Counted from the first letter of the stretch, positions 9,087 to 17,615 are shown. The stretch: 64,000 nt of DNA from Halopelagius longus (GCF_900100875.1 NZ_FNKQ01000003.1:558001-622000), one strand, 5' to 3'. The notes: generated by a model from the letters alone, not told the origin. Numbers and translations: made by a program.

Positions 9087-10073
9087 TTACTGCTCCGACG
9101 CGCCCGCGAGGGACGCCAGCAACGCTTCGAGTTGCACCTGTTCGTTCGCGCCCTCGGTGATTCGGTAGTCCGCCTCGCCGATGCGTTCCATCAGGCGAAC
9201 CGTCGCCCGTTCGTCCAAGTCGAAGTCCCACACCGAGCGGTGGAGTTGGTCGATGATGTCGCCGCCGGCCATCCCCGTGTCGACGAGGAGCGTCTCCAAC
9301 TTCGACCGCGCGCCGAGGAAGTCGCCGTCGATGGCGGCGGTGACCATCTCCTCTATGTCCTCGGGGCGGGCCGTGGAGGTTATCATGTACACCGCCTCCT
9401 CGTCCACCACGTCGCCCGTCGTCGCCGCCGCCTGCAGGGAGTTGATGGCGCGGCGCATGTCGCCGCCCGCGGCGTAGACGAGGGCGTCCAGTCCGTCCTC
9501 GGTGAGTTCGATGTCCTCGTTCTCGGCGATGTCCTCCACTTGCGACCGGACGGCGTCGTCCGAGAGCGGAGAGAAGCGGAAGACGGCGCACCGCGACTGG
9601 ATGGGGTCGATGATCTTCGAGGAGTAGTTACACGAGAGGATGAAGCGGGTGTTGTCGGAGAACTGCTCCATCGTCCGGCGGAGCGCCGACTGGGCGTCCG
9701 AGGTCAGCGAGTCGGCCTCGTCTAAGAAGATGACGCGGTAGTCGTACCCGCCGAACGACGAACGCGCGAAGTTCTTGATCCGGTCGCGCACCACGTCGAT
9801 GCCGCGTTGGTCCGAGGCGTTCAGTTCGAGGAAGTTGCCGCGCCAGTCGTCGCCGTAGATGGCGCGCGCGATGGCCGTCGCACAGGTCGTCTTGCCGATG
9901 CCCGCCGGCCCGGCGAAGAGCAGATGGGGAAGGTCGTCCTGTTCGATGTAGGACTTCAGACGCCCCACGATGTCTTCCTGCCCGTACACGTCGTCAAGCG
10001 TCTGCGGGCGGTACTTCTCTATCCAGATCTCTCGGCCCGCGGGGGCGGAGTCGGACTCTGCGGCCTCGCTCAT
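9087..10073 (-). CDS. rfcS: replication factor C small subunit
   Basis: A 328-residue AAA+ clamp-loader subunit that opens PCNA and loads it on primer-template DNA. It has an intact Walker A (GPAGIGKTT), Walker B (FLDEADSL) and the arginine-finger SRC box (IQSRC), followed by the RFC-family lid and C-terminal collar domain. Compare the second, degenerate RFC-type subunit at 52180-53223. ATG at 10073 (MSEAAESDS) is preferred over a GTG at 10082; a TATA-like TTCTTTATC lies 25-33 nt upstream. The gene is divergent from samp2. Confidence 0.95.
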   Translation of the reverse strand: MSEAAESDSAPAGREIWIEKYRPQTLDDVYGQEDIVGRLKSYIEQDDLPHLLFAGPAGIGKTTCATAIARAIYGDDWRGNFLELNASDQRGIDVVRDRIKNFARSSFGGYDYRVIFLDEADSLTSDAQSALRRTMEQFSDNTRFILSCNYSSKIIDPIQSRCAVFRFSPLSDDAVRSQVEDIAENEDIELTEDGLDALVYAAGGDMRRAINSLQAAATTGDVVDEEAVYMITSTARPEDIEEMVTAAIDGDFLGARSKLETLLVDTGMAGGDIIDQLHRSVWDFDLDERATVRLMERIGEADYRITEGANEQVQLEALLASLAGASEQ

Positions 10074-10097
10074 ACGCGTCACACGGGCCCCCCGAGT

Positions 10098-10106
10098 GAT
10101 AAAGAA
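10098..10106 (-). promoter_or_regulatory. TATA-like element for the small RFC subunit gene
   Basis: Minus-strand TTCTTTATC lies 25-33 nt from the ATG at 10073, in the otherwise GC-rich 122-bp divergent region shared with samp2. The spacing supports a leaderless rfc transcript starting near the ATG and argues against the upstream GTG start. Confidence 0.45.
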
Positions 10107-10195
10107 CCCGCGTTGGCGCGACCGGCGGACGACCCCGCGACGGGCGGCGGACGCGGAGAGAAACCCTGAAACCCGCGGCGCGCCGACGCACGACC

Positions 10196-10396
10196 ATGCA
10201 GGTGACCGTCGAAGTCGTCGGGGAGGAGACGCGCGAGGTGGAGGTCGGCGACGACGGAACGTACGCCGACCTGATCCGCGCGGTGGACCTCAGTCCCCAC
10301 GAGGTGTCCGTCCTCGTGGAGGGCGCTCCCGTCCCCGAGGACCAACCCGTCGAAGCGCCGGAAGTGAAGGTTCTCAGGCTCATCAAGGGCGGATGA
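10196..10396 (+). CDS. samp2: ubiquitin-like small archaeal modifier protein SAMP2
   Basis: A 66-residue beta-grasp protein ending in the exposed di-glycine LRLIKGG. It is very similar to Haloferax SAMP2 as I remember it ('[15 protein letters not shown]', '[20 protein letters not shown]'). SAMP2 is adenylated by the E1-like UbaA and is used both for isopeptide tagging of proteins and as the sulfur carrier for tRNA-Lys wobble thiolation. It sits alone, divergent from the small RFC subunit gene, as in related haloarchaea. No processing extension follows the GG. Confidence 0.95.
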   Translation: MQVTVEVVGEETREVEVGDDGTYADLIRAVDLSPHEVSVLVEGAPVPEDQPVEAPEVKVLRLIKGG

Positions 10397-10525
10397 CGGC
10401 CCGACGCGACGACCCCACGAAAACGGGGTCCTCGGAGGGTAGCTGTAGTAGGCGAACGAGTCGCCCCTTCTTCGTCGTTCGGCCGGAGACGTTACAGTAG
10501 TCCAGAGATCACGATTCGTTCGATT

Positions 10526-10684
10526 ATGCGGCTAACTGGGGGAACGGAGGGACGGCCGCGTGGCGGTCGCCGGAGAGGCGTCCCCGACGTGCGAACGAGA
10601 GGGGTTGCGGAGACGAGCGTCCACACCGCCGAGACGAACGCCGTCGACGAAGCGGACGACACCGCCGGGGAGGTACCGACGTGA
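10526..10684 (+). CDS. short reading frame translationally coupled to the arylsulfotransferase-like gene (possible remnant)
   Basis: An ATG-initiated 52-codon frame (MRLTGGTEGRPRGG... AVDEADDTAGEVPT) whose TGA overlaps the GTG of the next gene by GTGA. Such an overlap usually marks coupled genes of one operon. The composition is unusual: the first half is Arg/Gly rich and the second half acidic. I recognise no family. It may be the C-terminal remnant of a lost upstream gene, a leader peptide, or chance. About 130 bp upstream (10397-10525) hold nothing else I can identify. Confidence 0.3.
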   Translation: MRLTGGTEGRPRGGRRRGVPDVRTRGVAETSVHTAETNAVDEADDTAGEVPT

Positions 10685-11952
10685 GTCCACGGAGGGATTC
10701 GCTCCGGCGCGGACTCCTGTTCGTCGGCGCCGGCGTGCTACTCGTCGCCGCCGCGTTCGGAGGGAGTTGGGCGCTCGCTCCCGACATGGACCGGGTGTCC
10801 GAGTCCGCCGACGTAGACAACTCGTCGCTGCTGGTGGGCGTGCAGGGTCCCGGGCCGAACGGAAACGTGACCGCGCTCGACGGTCGGGGGAACGTCAAGT
10901 GGAGCATCGGGAACATCATCAGTTACCAGAGCGTCCAGACGCTCGACAACGGTTCGGTGCTGACCACGTTCGCCGCGGGCGGCTACCAGGACTGCGGACG
11001 GTACCAGCCGCCGTGCAAGCGGACCGGCGTCCGGATCATCGAGCCGAATCCCCGTCCGGAAGTCGTCTACGAGTGGAGCTACCCGGTCCGGACCCGGAAG
11101 GACAGCGAGGTCCACGACGCGGAGATGATGCCCAACGGCGACGTGCTCGTGGCCGACATGGAGTGGGAGAGCATCTTCACCTACGACCCCGAGACGGGTG
11201 AGCGGAACTGGACGTGGAACGCAAGCGACCACTACGAGGCTCCCGACGACCCGACGAAGGTCGACTGGCTCCACCTCAACGACGCCGACTACATCGGCGA
11301 CGGCCGCTTCCTCGTCTCGATCCGCAACGAGAACCAGCTCCTGATCGTCGAGCGCGGGGAGGGCGTGGTCGAAGTGATAAACGAGGACGGCGACGAGGAC
11401 GTGCTGAACCAGCAGCACAACCCGCAGTGGCTCGGCGACGGCGCGGTGGTGGTCGCCGACTCGGAGAACCACCGCGTGGTCGAACTCCACAGGAACGAGA
11501 CGACCGGCGAGTGGGAGGAGGGGTGGGCTGTCGCCAAGGCGGGCGGTGTCGCGTTCGACTGGCCGCGGGACGCCGACCGACTGCCGAACGGCAACACGCT
11601 GGTGACCGACAGCCGGAACAACCGCGTGGTCGAGATACGCGAGGACGGGAGCGTCGTGGCGAGTTACGGCGTCCCCTCGCTGCCGTACGAGGCCGACCGC
11701 GTGCCCCACGGCGAGGTGTCCGGTACGGCCCCGCAGTCGATCCAGCCCTACGGCACCGAGCGGGAGACCGACCTCGGCCTGCTCGACCGCAAGATCCCGA
11801 TACTCTGGATGCTTCTGGCCGGCGCGCGAGAGTTCGTCGCGCTCCCCTACTGGGTGTCGGAGATTCACGTGCTAGTCGTGGCCGTCGCGCTCGTCCTCTG
11901 GATTCGCGGCGGGCACCTGCTCGTACGAGGCGGACTCGGTAGAAAACAGTAA
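10681..11952 (+). CDS. arylsulfotransferase (ASST)-like membrane-anchored beta-propeller protein
   Basis: A 423-residue protein starting at GTG 10681. Residues about 10-32 form a hydrophobic N-terminal signal or anchor (LLFVGAGVLLVAAAFGGSWAL). The body carries repeated 'NGDVLVAD', 'GDGRFLVSIRN', 'GDGAVVVADSENHRVVEL', 'PNGNTLVTDSRNNRVVEI' blades typical of ASST/NHL-type propellers. The C-terminus has a second hydrophobic helix (IHVLVVAVALVLWIRGG). The bulk is predicted outside the cell. Candidate active-site histidines lie in 'SEVHDAEMMPNGD' and 'DWLHLNDADY', comparable to the ASST_2 family. Sulfuryl transfer is an inference; a binding-only propeller is possible. Confidence 0.7.
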   Translation: MSPRRDSLRRGLLFVGAGVLLVAAAFGGSWALAPDMDRVSESADVDNSSLLVGVQGPGPNGNVTALDGRGNVKWSIGNIISYQSVQTLDNGSVLTTFAAGGYQDCGRYQPPCKRTGVRIIEPNPRPEVVYEWSYPVRTRKDSEVHDAEMMPNGDVLVADMEWESIFTYDPETGERNWTWNASDHYEAPDDPTKVDWLHLNDADYIGDGRFLVSIRNENQLLIVERGEGVVEVINEDGDEDVLNQQHNPQWLGDGAVVVADSENHRVVELHRNETTGEWEEGWAVAKAGGVAFDWPRDADRLPNGNTLVTDSRNNRVVEIREDGSVVASYGVPSLPYEADRVPHGEVSGTAPQSIQPYGTERETDLGLLDRKIPILWMLLAGAREFVALPYWVSEIHVLVVAVALVLWIRGGHLLVRGGLGRKQ

Positions 11953-12077
11953 TCGCGCTGTCGGGGTGAGCTACCCCCGTGATCGAGGACGGGGCGGCCG
12001 ACCTGTTCGATGTCATCGTCACCCGCGCCGGGGACGCGCGAGGGGATTTAACCCGACGCGGGGACGAACGTCGGTCG

Positions 12078-12467
12078 ATGAACCTCGCGGTGCGGGAGGC
12101 GACGCCCGGCGACGCGGACGACGCGATGTTCCTTCTCGACGGCGCGATGCTGGAAGCGGACGCCGAGGCGGTCCGCCGCCGAATCGAGTCGGGGTCGGTG
12201 CTGGTGGCCGTCGCGGATGCGGAAGGAGACGGCGACGTCCGCGTCGTCGGCGTCTGCGTCCTCGACGGGGGCGAAATCGAGCAGATAGCCGTCCGGCGAG
12301 AGCGTCGCGGGCGGGGCGTCGGAACCGCGCTGGTCGAAGCGGTCGATTCGCGGACCGACGGCGCGGTGACCGCTGAGTTCCGCGAAAACGTGAGGCCGTT
12401 CTACGAGTCGCTCGGATTCGAGATTCGAGAGACCGAGGAAGGACGCTACCGGGGCGTCCTCAGATGA
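12078..12467 (+). CDS. GNAT-family N-acetyltransferase
   Basis: A 129-residue acetyl-CoA-dependent N-acetyltransferase starting at ATG 12078 (MNLAVREATPGDADDAMFLL). The acetyl-CoA-binding loop is RRERRGRGVGTALVEA (motif A, Q/RxxGxG/A), and 'ENVRPFYESLGFEI' is motif B. It is compact with no second domain; the substrate is unknown. The 3' end overlaps the convergent phosphohexomutase gene by 8 bp. Confidence 0.85.
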   Translation: MNLAVREATPGDADDAMFLLDGAMLEADAEAVRRRIESGSVLVAVADAEGDGDVRVVGVCVLDGGEIEQIAVRRERRGRGVGTALVEAVDSRTDGAVTAEFRENVRPFYESLGFEIRETEEGRYRGVLR

Positions 12468-13833
12468 GCGGTTCGACCAGTTCCCGTCCCGCCTCGAGCA
12501 AGGTGTCGACGTCCTCCCGACTCGACGCCTCGGCGTAGACGCGCATCATCGGTTCCGTCCCCGAGGGGCGGACCAGTACCCACGAGCCGTCGTCTAAGAG
12601 CAGTTTGAAGCCGTCGAGCGTGACGACCTTGGCGATGTCGCGGCCGGCGACCCGTTCGGGGAGTTCGTCCTCCAACTCCTCGATGACGCGTTCCTTCTCG
12701 GAGTCGGGGCACTCCAAGCCTATCTTGTCCGCCACGATGTCGCCGTGTTCCGAGAGGAGGCGGTCCACGCGTTCGTCCATCGGTTCCGCCGCCGTCGCCG
12801 CCGCGCCGAGGAGTCCCATGAGGACGCCGTCCTTCTCGCGCACGTGCCCTCGAATGGAGAACCCGCCCGATTCCTCGCCGCCCATCAGGGCGTCGTGTTC
12901 CTTCATCGCGTCGGCGACCCACTTGAACCCGACCGGCGTCTCGAACACCTCCTCGCCGTGCGCCTCCGCGATGCGGTCGATGAGGAACGTCGTGGAGACG
13001 GTGCGGATGGCCGGGCCGCTATCCGATTCCAGCAGGTAGTCGTAGGCGGCGGCGAAGAACAGGTTCTCGTCGAGGTGGCCGCGTTCGGGGGTGACGAACG
13101 CCACGCGGTCGGAGTCCCCGTCGTTGGCGACGCCCAGGTCGGCGTCCTCCTCGCGGACGGTTTCGACCAACCGCTGAAGGTTCTCTGCGCTCGGTTCCGG
13201 CGGCGTCCCGCCGAAGTCCGGGTCGCGTTCGTCGCGGATGCTGATGACCTCCGCGCCCGCGGATTCGAGGAGGGCGTCCGTGACGCCGCGGCCCGACCCG
13301 TGCATGGCGTCGTAGACGACGGTCAGACCCGAGAGGTCCGCGTCCACGAGTTCGCGCGCGTGTTCCGCGTGCGGCGTGACGATGTCTACCTCCTCGACGT
13401 CGCCGCGTTCCTCCTCCGGAAGCAGGTCGGGTTCCGCGAGGCGTTCGACGATTGCCTCCGTCACCTCCGGGAGGGCGGGCGCGCCGTCGGCGGGGATGAA
13501 CTTCACGCCGTTGTACTCCGCGGGGTTGTGCGACGCCGTGACCATCATCGCGCCGGAGAGTTTCCGGTCGACGATGGCGTGGGCGACGAGGGGCGTCGGT
13601 CGGTCGCGGTCCGGGAGCAGAACGTCGAAGCCGTTGCCGGCGAGTACCTCCGCCAGCGACCGGGCGAACCCGGGCGAGGACTCGCGGGCGTCGTACCCGA
13701 CGAACACCGGCGCGTCGTACCCCTCCTCCGAGAGGTAGTCGGCGACGGCCTGTCCGACGATGCGGAGGCGGTCGTCGGTGAACGTCTCGAGGGTGGCGCG
13801 CCACCCGTCGGTGCCGAAGGATATTTCGTCCAT
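12460..13833 (-). CDS. phosphoglucomutase/phosphomannomutase family protein
   Basis: A 457-residue alpha-D-phosphohexomutase. The active phosphoserine loop is TASHNP (in MMVTASHNPAEYNGVKF), the metal loop is NDGDSDRV, the sugar loop is GGEESGGFS, and the phosphate-binding loop is RPSGTEPMMR, all complete. It interconverts hexose-1- and hexose-6-phosphates (glucose, mannose or glucosamine), feeding nucleotide-sugar synthesis for S-layer glycosylation or polysaccharide. Which sugar cannot be decided here. Start MDEISFGTDGWRA at 13833 places the family N-terminal FGTDGWR motif correctly. Confidence 0.93.
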   Translation of the reverse strand: MDEISFGTDGWRATLETFTDDRLRIVGQAVADYLSEEGYDAPVFVGYDARESSPGFARSLAEVLAGNGFDVLLPDRDRPTPLVAHAIVDRKLSGAMMVTASHNPAEYNGVKFIPADGAPALPEVTEAIVERLAEPDLLPEEERGDVEEVDIVTPHAEHARELVDADLSGLTVVYDAMHGSGRGVTDALLESAGAEVISIRDERDPDFGGTPPEPSAENLQRLVETVREEDADLGVANDGDSDRVAFVTPERGHLDENLFFAAAYDYLLESDSGPAIRTVSTTFLIDRIAEAHGEEVFETPVGFKWVADAMKEHDALMGGEESGGFSIRGHVREKDGVLMGLLGAAATAAEPMDERVDRLLSEHGDIVADKIGLECPDSEKERVIEELEDELPERVAGRDIAKVVTLDGFKLLLDDGSWVLVRPSGTEPMMRVYAEASSREDVDTLLEAGRELVEPLI

Positions 13834-13940
13834 AGGTGAACGTCTCCGGCGTCCGTCAAAAAGGTACGGCGCGGCGACGGGTAGACGCCCCCTACGGAGT
13901 GCCGACGGGCTTTTCAGCCGATGGGCCTAGTTCGCTAGCG

Positions 13941-14498
13941 ATGACGAAGGTTATCGCCGTCTGCGGAAGTAGGCGCGACGGCAGTCACACCTTGAACGCT
14001 CTCCGCGTCGTCCTCGAGGCCGCCCGCGAGGCGGGCGCCGAGACCGAGATGATAGACCTCGGCGAAGTCGACCTCCCCCTCTTTCACCCGGATAAAGACG
14101 AACAGGGCGACTCCGCCCGACTCACCCGAACGGTCCGCGAGGCCGACGGCGTGGTCCTCGGCTCTCCGGTGTACCACGGGTCGTACTCCTCGACGTTCCG
14201 CAACTTCCACGACTACTGCAATTTCGACGACTACGAGGACACCGCCGTCGGGTTAGTCGCCGTCGCGGGCGGCGGGTCCTACGGCGCGACGCTCGAACAC
14301 ATGCGGAGCACCGTCCGGGGCGTCCACGGGTACGTCGTCCCGCAACAGGTCGGAATCAGGAAGGGATACGAGAAGTTCGAGAGCGGCGAACTCGTCGACG
14401 AGGACATCGAAGAGCGACTCGTCTCCCTCGGCAAGGCCGTCTTCGAACACGCGGCCAAACTCAACTGCGAACCGCCCGTCCTCGCGGAGTCGGACTGA
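13941..14498 (+). CDS. NAD(P)H-dependent FMN reductase
   Basis: A 185-residue flavodoxin-fold protein (MTKVIAVCGSRRDGSHTLNAL) of the FMN_red family. The FMN phosphate loop is GSRRDGSHT, and 'GVVLGSPVYHGSYSSTFRNFHDY' is the conserved flavin-binding segment. 'VAVAGGGSYGATLEHMRS' is the second isoalloxazine-contact loop. It would reduce FMN, quinones or azo-compounds using NAD(P)H in the cytoplasm. ATG 13941 is preferred over in-frame upstream codons because the upstream frame has no folding pattern. Confidence 0.9.
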   Translation: MTKVIAVCGSRRDGSHTLNALRVVLEAAREAGAETEMIDLGEVDLPLFHPDKDEQGDSARLTRTVREADGVVLGSPVYHGSYSSTFRNFHDYCNFDDYEDTAVGLVAVAGGGSYGATLEHMRSTVRGVHGYVVPQQVGIRKGYEKFESGELVDEDIEERLVSLGKAVFEHAAKLNCEPPVLAESD

Positions 14499-14642
14499 CC
14501 GCTCTCCGCTCTCTGCCCGCGTCTCAGAAGAAGGCGGTCACCGACGCGTCCGAGAGCGCGAACGCGAGTATCTGCCCGCCGAGGACCATCGTCGCCGCGT
14601 CGGGAAGCGAGTCGTCCCGAGTTCGTCCGACGAGAGCGACGT

Positions 14643-14693
14643 TAAATCGGCTTAAATCGGAGACATAACGGTCCGAAACCGCCGAAATCGGCG
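14643..14693. promoter_or_regulatory. operator-like repeats upstream of the secreted small protein gene
   Basis: The sequence TTAAATCGG occurs twice in direct repeat separated by one base (14642-14660). It is followed by the 14-bp palindrome CGCCGAAATCGGCG (14680-14693), which reuses the AAATCGG core. The cluster is 60-110 bp upstream of the ATG at 14753. The arrangement looks like regulator half-sites, but no regulator is identified. Confidence 0.35.
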
Positions 14694-14752
14694 TTCACGA
14701 TACGCACCATTCACTACCGTCGCCGCGAGAAGGGAGAGCGGAGGCACCGAAC

Positions 14753-15064
14753 ATGGAACTCCGAACGGTAGCCGTAGCGGTCCTCGCGACACTACTCGTG
14801 ACCGCGGGCGCGGCCGCGGCCGCACCCGGTAACGCACCGACCGACGCGGGCGCAGACGCGTCGAACCAATCCGAAACCGGCGAGGCGAACGCCGACGGCG
14901 CGAACGCCGAGAGGGCGAACGGCCCCGCCGGTGACCTTCCCGAACGGGTGCCGGACCACGTGACGAAGATTCACGACGCCGTCCGGCAGTTCCTCGACGG
15001 GAGTCTCGGCGGAACGCTCGGTGAGGCCGTCAGCGGAGCAGTCGGCGGCGGTTCCGCCGCGTAG
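14753..15064 (+). CDS. small secreted haloarchaeal protein
   Basis: A 103-residue protein with a clear Sec-type signal peptide (MELRTVAVAVLATLLVTAGAAAAA, no twin arginine). A low-complexity Asn/Ala/Gly/Asp/Glu linker follows, and then a short conserved-looking helix 'LPERVPDHVTKIHDAVRQFL' and a Gly-rich tail. Similar signal peptide-linker-amphipathic helix proteins are frequent hypotheticals in Halobacteria. There are no cysteines or lipobox; function unknown. Confidence 0.7.
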   Translation: MELRTVAVAVLATLLVTAGAAAAAPGNAPTDAGADASNQSETGEANADGANAERANGPAGDLPERVPDHVTKIHDAVRQFLDGSLGGTLGEAVSGAVGGGSAA

Positions 15065-15102
15065 AACCAGGTCGTATCGTATCCCTTCCCCCGGTCGTTT
15101 TC

Positions 15103-15354
15103 CTACTCGTCGAGTCCGACTAGCCGCTCTTTTCGCCGCCGCGAGAACTGCTTGACCTCGTACTCGCGGGACATAGCCTCGGACTTCGAGTCGAACGACT
15201 CCGCGTGGACGAGTTCGACCGGCGTCCGGCCGCGGGTGTACTTCGCGCCCTCGCCCGCGTCGTGTTCGGCGACGCGGCGTTCGACGTCGGTCGTGTACCC
15301 CGTATACAGCGACCCGTCGGCGCACCGGAGGACGTAGACGTAGTGTTCCGACAC
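15103..15354 (-). CDS. GIY-YIG nuclease family protein (UPF0213-like)
   Basis: An 83-residue stand-alone GIY-YIG domain. The two-strand signature appears as YVYVLRC...LYTGYTTDVERRVAEH, with the conserved Arg in 'ERRVAEH' and a glutamate in 'REYEVKQFSRRRK'. Single-domain members (YhbQ/UPF0213 type) are structure-dependent DNA nucleases or of unknown role. Start is GTG at 15354. It is convergent with the secreted-protein gene. Confidence 0.88.
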   Translation of the reverse strand: MSEHYVYVLRCADGSLYTGYTTDVERRVAEHDAGEGAKYTRGRTPVELVHAESFDSKSEAMSREYEVKQFSRRRKERLVGLDE

Positions 15355-15460
15355 GGCGAGACGGTCCGCGCCGGGCGGTGAAAATTCGCTCGGTCGGTGA
15401 CGCCGGACGTCCCGACACTGGCGAAAAGTAATTCACGGAGTGCGCCGACTGGTAGTGACA

Positions 15461-16255
15461 ATGTCAGATTCCCGTGATATCCAAAAACTTCTCCTCGACC
15501 GACACGACGTCCTACAGGTTCTCAGTCGGGATCCGAGCTCGAAACGGGAGATTCTTCCCGAAGTCGGCGTCGCACGCTCGACGCTCGATAACATCATGAG
15601 ACAGCTCGAAGAGGCGGGATTGGTCGCCTACGCGGACAACGAGTGGCATCTGACGGTCTTCGGGCAGAGCGCGTTCGCGCTCTCTCGGGAGTACCGCGAA
15701 CATCTGTCGGACCTTCACCGGGCGTCGTCGTTAGTCGATACGCCGGCCGAGGAGAGCCCGTTCGACGACTCGCTACTCGTCGGCGCGGAGGTCTACTATC
15801 CCGAAGAGACGATTCTCGACGGGGTCATGCAGGAACTGTTGGACGCGGCGAAGGGAGCCAGCCGATTCCGTATCTTCACGCCCGCGATACTCTCGTCGTA
15901 CGTCGAACCGTTCTACGAAAGCGCGAGACACGGCGACGACCCGCGCGTCGAGGTCATCGTGACGCCCTCGCTCCTCGAACAGTTACGCGTCCACCATCCG
16001 GACCTCCTCGACAGGGCGATAACGGACTCTCCGTTCTCGTTTTTCACCGGCGAGACACCGGAGTCGTTCGGCCTCTGGATCGCCGACGACAGGCAGGTGG
16101 GCGTGTTAGTGTTCGGAGACACCGGAATCCGCGGTATCTTGGTGAACGACACCGACGCGGCGCTCGAGTGGGCCGAAGAGTACTACGAACGGGTCAAACA
16201 GACCGCCGACGCCGTGTTCCTCCGAAAGCGGTCGAACTCGAGCGACGTCGTTTGA
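15461..16255 (+). CDS. helix-turn-helix transcriptional regulator (FilR1/DUF1724-type)
   Basis: A 264-residue regulator. An N-terminal winged helix (about residues 8-80, 'KREILPEVGVARSTLDNIMRQLEEAGLV') is joined to a C-terminal effector domain of about 150 residues ('SRFRIFTPAILSSYVEPFYES', 'FGLWIADDRQVGVLVFGDTGIRGILVNDT'). The effector domain resembles the middle domain of methanogenesis regulator FilR1, common in haloarchaeal HTH proteins. It probably binds a small ligand and controls a distal target; neighbours give no hint. ATG 15461 sits next to the upstream A/T patch 'aaaagtaattcacgg'. Confidence 0.85.
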   Translation: MSDSRDIQKLLLDRHDVLQVLSRDPSSKREILPEVGVARSTLDNIMRQLEEAGLVAYADNEWHLTVFGQSAFALSREYREHLSDLHRASSLVDTPAEESPFDDSLLVGAEVYYPEETILDGVMQELLDAAKGASRFRIFTPAILSSYVEPFYESARHGDDPRVEVIVTPSLLEQLRVHHPDLLDRAITDSPFSFFTGETPESFGLWIADDRQVGVLVFGDTGIRGILVNDTDAALEWAEEYYERVKQTADAVFLRKRSNSSDVV

Positions 16256-16280
16256 ACGTTCGTACGCGTCGAACGGCCGA

Positions 16281-16406
16281 CTACCGGTCGTCGTAGGAGA
16301 ACTCGGTCCCGCCGCACTTCGGGCAGGTGTCCCTCCCGATGGGTTTCGGGCCGTACGACCGGAGACCGAGGAGGGTGACGCCGCAGGAGTCACAGACGAT
16401 GTTCAC
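16281..16406 (-). CDS. zinc-ribbon micro-protein
   Basis: A 41-residue protein starting at GTG 16406 (VNIVCDSCGVTLLGLRSY). Two CxxC knuckles (CDSC and CPKCGG) are spaced as in single-domain zinc-ribbon micro-proteins of haloarchaea. It is likely a cytoplasmic protein- or nucleic-acid-binding adapter. It is short and has a GTG start, so it could be missed, but the paired CPxCG-like motifs are strong support. Confidence 0.6.
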   Translation of the reverse strand: MNIVCDSCGVTLLGLRSYGPKPIGRDTCPKCGGTEFSYDDR

Positions 16407-16479
16407 CGGCACAGGTCGGAGGCGTTCGACGAGGGCGTCGGTTCGCCGGCGTCGATTCCCCGGGGGTCTGAGACCCCGT

Positions 16480-16647
16480 TCATCCGTCGTCCGTCGGCCG
16501 CAACCGGAGTTCTTCGGTTCTCGCCGCGAGGTTGAGTAGTTCCACCTCGTGACTCTGCGACGCGTGGCGAGTGAAGAACTCCTGTGCGGCGTCGTACTCC
16601 TCGAAGATGACCTCCTCTCTGCAGTCGCGACATACGCATCGGTACAT
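16480..16647 (-). CDS. small zinc-finger-like protein
   Basis: A 55-residue protein from ATG 16647: MYRCVCRDCREEVIFEEYDA, with three cysteines (CVCRDC) and two later histidines in 'TRHASQSHEVELLNL' that could complete a C2H2-like site. The frame is open upstream to 16812, but that part is Arg/Ser rich and lacks a good start. GGGGAG lies just before the ATG. Similar small proteins occur in many Halobacteria; function unknown. Confidence 0.6.
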   Translation of the reverse strand: MYRCVCRDCREEVIFEEYDAAQEFFTRHASQSHEVELLNLAARTEELRLRPTDDG

Positions 16648-17015
16648 CTTACTCCCCACCCGGACGTTCGCGGACGGGGTCCTCTCCGCTCGTCCGGGCG
16701 GTTGTCCACCGATTTCGGACGGCGAATCCGACGCACGTCGGTCGGTCCGCACCGTCTCCGAGCGGTCGGAACGCGTCGCCGTCTCTCGCCTCCTGCAGTG
16801 ATAAGCCGTCAACCCCGACGCACCCTACTTCCGAAACTGCCGAGTGACTCTCGGCCCTCGGTCCCGTCGTTTCGGAAGCCGTTAACTGCGCGCTGAGCAA
16901 TCCCATCGGCAGTAGGTGAGTTTGCTACCGCCAAAGTATTTTCTCTAATTCTAGTTATCGAAACGTTATAACCGCCGCGTTCATTTATATTTCAAAACAG
17001 AGATATAGAAATTAT
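16648..17015. other. gene-free interval with an A/T-rich stretch
   Basis: No convincing gene in these 368 bp. The right third (about 16925-17015) is very A/T rich for this genome (e.g. tttatatttcaaaacagag) and directly abuts the 3' end of the Lrp-type regulator gene. It could hold that gene's terminator (minus-strand T-runs) or a promoter for a small untranslated RNA. Short minus-strand frames here look random in composition. Confidence 0.5.
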
Positions 17016-17495
17016 CTACGGGTCGGAGACGATTCCCGCGCCGAAGTGGTTGAACGGTTGGATGTAGGTCCGCCGTCGGAGACGTTCGCTGACGATGGTC
17101 AGTCCCAAGTTGTCAATCTGCGTGGCGATGTCGTTTATCTCCTCGGAGTCGTTCGAGACGGCGAGAACGCGGACATTCTCCTGCGCGCTCAGCATCTCCT
17201 CGACCCGGACGACGTGGTCGATTTCCAGCGCCGCCTGAGCGAGTTCCTCGCGGCGTTGGACCGGCGCGGTACAGCAGAATTCGAGCCGAATGGGGAACCC
17301 GGCGTTCTGATAGTCGATGACGGGAACGTACCCTTCGAGGACGCCCATCCGCTCCATCTTCTCGATTCGGTTCCGAACCGTCTGGTCGGACACCGGGAGC
17401 TGTTTGGCCATGTCGACGGGCGTGTAGTTCCGAGCGTCTTCCTGAAGGAGATGGAGGATGCCTAAGTCTATCTCGTCGAGTCCCTCGGCACTCAT
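17016..17495 (-). CDS. Lrp/AsnC-family transcriptional regulator
   Basis: A 159-residue regulator from ATG 17495 (MSAEGLDEIDLGILHLLQED). The AsnC-type winged helix covers residues about 5-60 ('VSDQTVRNRIEKMERMGVLEGYVPVID'). A RAM/ACT-like C-terminal domain follows ('FCCTAPVQRREELAQAALEIDHVVRVEEMLSAQENVRVLAV'). It likely senses an amino acid or small ligand as an octamer or dimer. A GTG eight codons upstream (17519) is an alternative start. The gene is single and flanked 3' by an A/T-rich stretch. Confidence 0.88.
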   Translation of the reverse strand: MSAEGLDEIDLGILHLLQEDARNYTPVDMAKQLPVSDQTVRNRIEKMERMGVLEGYVPVIDYQNAGFPIRLEFCCTAPVQRREELAQAALEIDHVVRVEEMLSAQENVRVLAVSNDSEEINDIATQIDNLGLTIVSERLRRRTYIQPFNHFGAGIVSDP

Positions 17496-17615
17496 GGGTG
17501 ACGTAGCAGTATCCGACACAATGATTCTTTGGACTGACGCCTTCGAGCCGCGAAACTACGGAATTCGCGGGCGCTCCGCTCCGACCGCGGCGCCGGAGAA
17601 CCACGGGGAGAGCGC

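Noticed and set aside
14524-14655. Minus-strand open frame ending in ...MVLGGQILAFALSDASVTAFF before a TGA
   Set aside because: It looks like a hydrophobic protein C-terminus, but there is no ATG/GTG/TTG start except one giving 21 residues, and the frame is closed just upstream. Too short to support as a gene; may be a remnant.
16649-16906. 85-codon minus-strand frame starting MGLLSAQLTASETTGPR
   Set aside because: It has an ATG near an A/T-rich stretch, but composition is random (Arg/Gly/Ser mix, no secondary-structure pattern), and it overlaps the start of the better-supported 55-aa zinc-finger-like gene in another frame.
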